Shown in pieces: positions 30,571 to 31,971 of a stretch of 31,971 bases of DNA. The position numbers and the translations under genes are program-made. The notes beneath the pieces are model-generated. The model was not told the origin of the DNA. It saw nothing but the letters and a program-made list of their open reading frames with translations, and did no database searches. The DNA is from JBPOHE01 sp052035915 (GTDB taxonomy: Bacteria; Pseudomonadota; Gammaproteobacteria; Chromatiales; Chromatiaceae): assembly GCA_052035915.1 (NCBI GenBank), contig JBPOHE010000100.1, forward strand, positions 1-31,971, in the 5' to 3' direction. Position 1 is the first letter of the stretch, and each line of letters begins with the position of its first letter.

Positions 30571-30660
30571 CGGTTCTTTTTAGAGAACAATGCGCCAAAT
30601 AGAATGGTCATTGTTCTCCATAAGAGAACGAAAAACCGGTAACAAAGCTCCTGCCCGGGA
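30571..30660 (+). repeat. Structured GTTCTC/GAGAAC repeat, copy C
   Basis: The left hairpin is GTTCT (30573-30577) with AGAAC (30584-30588). The right hairpin is GTTCTC (30613-30618), loop CATAA, GAGAAC (30624-30629), perfect. The inner stem GAGAACAATG (30583-30592) pairs perfectly with CATTGTTCTC (30609-30618). The left and right GTTCT motifs are 40 bp apart, as in copy B. AAAAACCGG and CCCGGGAGCC follow, as in copy B. Confidence 0.7.
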
Positions 30661-30863
30661 GCCTCGACAGGTGTTTTCCTGACCAGTCGACACTGAGCTT
30701 GCGCCTCTGTTGTCCGCCAGACTGGAGCTGGTTAGTATTTGCAGCACATCAAGGACATCAGAGGAAGATCCCATAGATGAACCCGGCTGGGGCAAGCCAC
30801 AGCGAGGCCCAAGTCCCCCTCACCACGGCCATGATCCGAAGCGGCGTTCCCTCGCTTGGCGAG

Positions 30864-30983
30864 AGGCACGACTTCATTCGCCGCAACCCTTACAGCCTCC
30901 GCACCTTGTCGGCCTTCCTGGAGTGGGCCAAGCGTTACATTCTCTTCCATGGCCAGCGGTACCATCCAAGCAATGGAGGTGTG
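30864..30983 (+). pseudogene. Remnant of a tyrosine recombinase/integron-type integrase (N-terminal SAM-like domain)
   Basis: About 40 residues resemble the N-terminal core-binding domain of integron and phage integrases: YSLRTLSAFLEWAKRYILFH then GQRYHPSN, to be compared with the family pattern YS-RTE-AY--W--R-I-FH--RHP. No catalytic domain with the R-H-R-Y residues follows in any frame I examined. It is therefore a truncated pseudogene. Confidence 0.6.
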
Positions 30984-31082
30984 GGCAACAATATGAAACC
31001 CTGGCCTGTCTCTTGTTGTTTAACTCGATGTTTCAGCCGCCTGGAGAGAAGGAATGGCGTAGCCAGGAGTGGCTTGTGGGTC

Positions 31083-31108
31083 CCTACATTTAGGTTCCTA
31101 AATGTAGG
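31083..31108. repeat. Perfect 12-bp inverted repeat
   Basis: CCTACATTTAGG (31083-31094), spacer TT, then CCTAAATGTAGG (31097-31108). All 12 pairs match. GAAC and TTTT follow at 31109-31115, so it could act as a terminator, but it could also be an operator or the end of a mobile element. Confidence 0.7.
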
Positions 31109-31119
31109 AACTTTTGCAG

Positions 31120-31136
31120 AGCCGACCTTGTCGGCT
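31120..31136. repeat. Short perfect hairpin
   Basis: AGCCGAC, loop CTT, GTCGGCT; seven pairs without mismatch, 11 bp after the larger inverted repeat. It lies in the 5' region of the cysteine-rich membrane protein gene and may affect its mRNA. Confidence 0.5.
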
Positions 31137-31189
31137 ATTGCATGTTGGGCGTCAACGCAATACGGCGTCAATTTTGTGATGGGGAACAA

Positions 31190-31744
31190 ATGAACGACAA
31201 TAGCCACTCCGTTGGGATCACGATGCCTAACTGGGCAATCGCAATTGCTCTCGTTGCAATCTGTGTGTTTATGATAATTAGCTTAATCATCGGAAGATCT
31301 TTCGAAGTCGCGAATTATAAGTTCGGATTTACGAAGTGTGACGAATCTAAGAATGACGAACTTAACGATAAGGTTGCATCCCTAACCAAAGAGCTGAAGA
31401 ACTGTAACGAAAGCAAAAATATAGACAATCCTTCCGAAAAATGCCCATCGAAATCAGAGCAAGAATTCGTCGGTAAATGGATAACGGCTGCCCCCGCAAA
31501 CAACTGCTTCTCAGTTTGTAAAGAAAATAACTTGTTCGCGGTCTCTTCCGGGCAAGGCCCGCGCGGGTATCCATTTTATGTCTGTCGGCAGAATACAGGA
31601 GACCACAGACCAGGATTCAACATTGACTCAAACGACGAATCCACAAATCATTGTTTAGGGGAGGAGAGCAGCAACCCTGATCGCCGATTTATGACAGACA
31701 AATATCAATGTCTTTGCACTACAAAAAAAGTGCCGGAGGTATGA
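31190..31744 (+). CDS. Membrane-anchored cysteine-rich protein of unknown function
   Basis: A 184-residue protein starting at ATG 31190, with GGGGAA just upstream. The N-terminus has a single hydrophobic helix (about 11-35, IAIALVAICVFMIISLIIG). A short charged region with coiled-coil character follows (NDELNDKVASLTKELKN), then a domain of about 100 residues with cysteines in NNCFSVCKEN, YVCRQN, HCLGEE and YQCLCT, which suggests disulfide bonds in the periplasm. I do not recognise the family. The gene is clearly AT-rich compared with the rest of the window and uses codons to match, which suggests recent transfer. It lies between an integrase remnant and a group II intron. Confidence 0.75.
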   Translation: MNDNSHSVGITMPNWAIAIALVAICVFMIISLIIGRSFEVANYKFGFTKCDESKNDELNDKVASLTKELKNCNESKNIDNPSEKCPSKSEQEFVGKWITAAPANNCFSVCKENNLFAVSSGQGPRGYPFYVCRQNTGDHRPGFNIDSNDESTNHCLGEESSNPDRRFMTDKYQCLCTTKKVPEV

Positions 31745-31773
31745 TCGAATCTGGTGCATCGGGTATTAAAGGG

Positions 31774-31971
31774 TAGAGTAGAGAGCAGGTTATCATCACT
31801 TTAGGCCCGGCCTATCTGTTTCCGCCCCTTTCGTCTGGCGGTGTCTCACGAGCCGGGACGTGGTTACGATAACCTGCCCTCCCTCATCAAACCGTGCATG
31901 CGGTTCTCCCGCACACGGCTTTCCGATGTTCTTCATGCCAAGGCGTGCGCCGTTTTCCAGCCAGCTCCCGC
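31774..31971 (-). mobile_element. 3' end of a second group II intron (partial)
   Basis: Read on the minus strand, domain V is clear at 31890-31920 (AGCCGTGTGCGGGAGAACCG with CATGCACGGTT), followed by TGATGAGGGAGGG. Domain VI is the stem GCAGGTTATC (31785-31794) with GATAACCTGC (31868-31877), and the 3' end is the typical CTCTACTCTACC. The rest of the intron, including any reverse transcriptase, lies beyond the right edge. The loop of domain VI is unusually long (about 73 nt). It belongs to a different lineage from the intron at 14313. Confidence 0.75.

Larger units (their letters stand above)
30381..31189. other. Intergenic region with repeat copy C, integrase remnant and inverted repeats
   Basis: This 809 bp gap holds the third GTTCTC/GAGAAC copy, a fragment of a tyrosine recombinase, a perfect 12-bp inverted repeat and a strong small hairpin (all listed). 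Apart from these I see no complete gene. The composition shifts from GC-rich to AT-rich towards the right. Confidence 0.55.

Noticed and set aside
14313..31971. CRISPR array or cas genes associated with the defence island.
   Set aside because: No regularly spaced direct repeats and no Cas motifs were found.

Overview
This is a GC-rich stretch of a proteobacterial chromosome, most likely gammaproteobacterial and possibly Chromatiales-like (purple sulphur bacteria). The lineage is inferred from gene style only: a NasT/NasS-controlled nitrate transporter, a sorting-tail surface protein and many GTAGG-ended intergenic palindromes. No rRNA or tRNA gene was found to confirm it.

Layout. 1-115 is the tail of an unrecognised gene. 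116-424 holds two palindromic REP-pair elements. 425-2353 encodes a secreted SdrD_B/DUF11 surface protein. 2934-8097 is a block of minus-strand housekeeping genes: argG, a cation diffusion facilitator, an alpha/beta hydrolase, an OsmC-family protein, an NTF2-like protein and a SixA-like phosphatase. 8236-13936 is a nitrate-uptake unit on the plus strand: a sigma-54 type promoter, nasT (ANTAR antiterminator), a structured leader with ANTAR-type hairpins overlapping a T-tract terminator, the ABC transporter nrtA-nrtB-nrtD, and a signal-less NrtA homologue (NasS) at the end. NasT probably reads the leader hairpins. NasS probably senses nitrate and restrains NasT, and because NasS lies beyond the attenuator the circuit would have built-in negative feedback.

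14313-28687 is an accessory island. On the minus strand it carries a 13.7 kb tightly packed defence operon: a 1775-residue helicase with zinc clusters and a C-terminal endonuclease-like domain, a SNF2 helicase resembling DrmD of DISARM, a Phd/PIN toxin-antitoxin pair, and an Eco57I-like adenine methylase. The methylase is cut in two by a second (VapBC-type) toxin-antitoxin pair, so the operon reads helicase-SNF2-TA1-methylaseN-TA2-methylaseC with every junction overlapping or tight. The methylase halves also carry three in-frame insertions of a GC-rich palindromic repeat, and an ORF-less group II intron sits antisense on the 3' end of the operon and supplies its last stop codon. Matching REP-type palindromes bracket the operon.

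28860-30380 is a B12-binding radical SAM protein. 30381-31971 is a decayed mobile region with an integrase remnant, strong inverted repeats, an AT-rich gene for a membrane-anchored cysteine-rich protein, and the 3' end of a second group II intron running off the right edge. A structured 80-90 bp repeat with compensatory changes between copies occurs three times (about 2581, 14021 and 30571), always in the same orientation.
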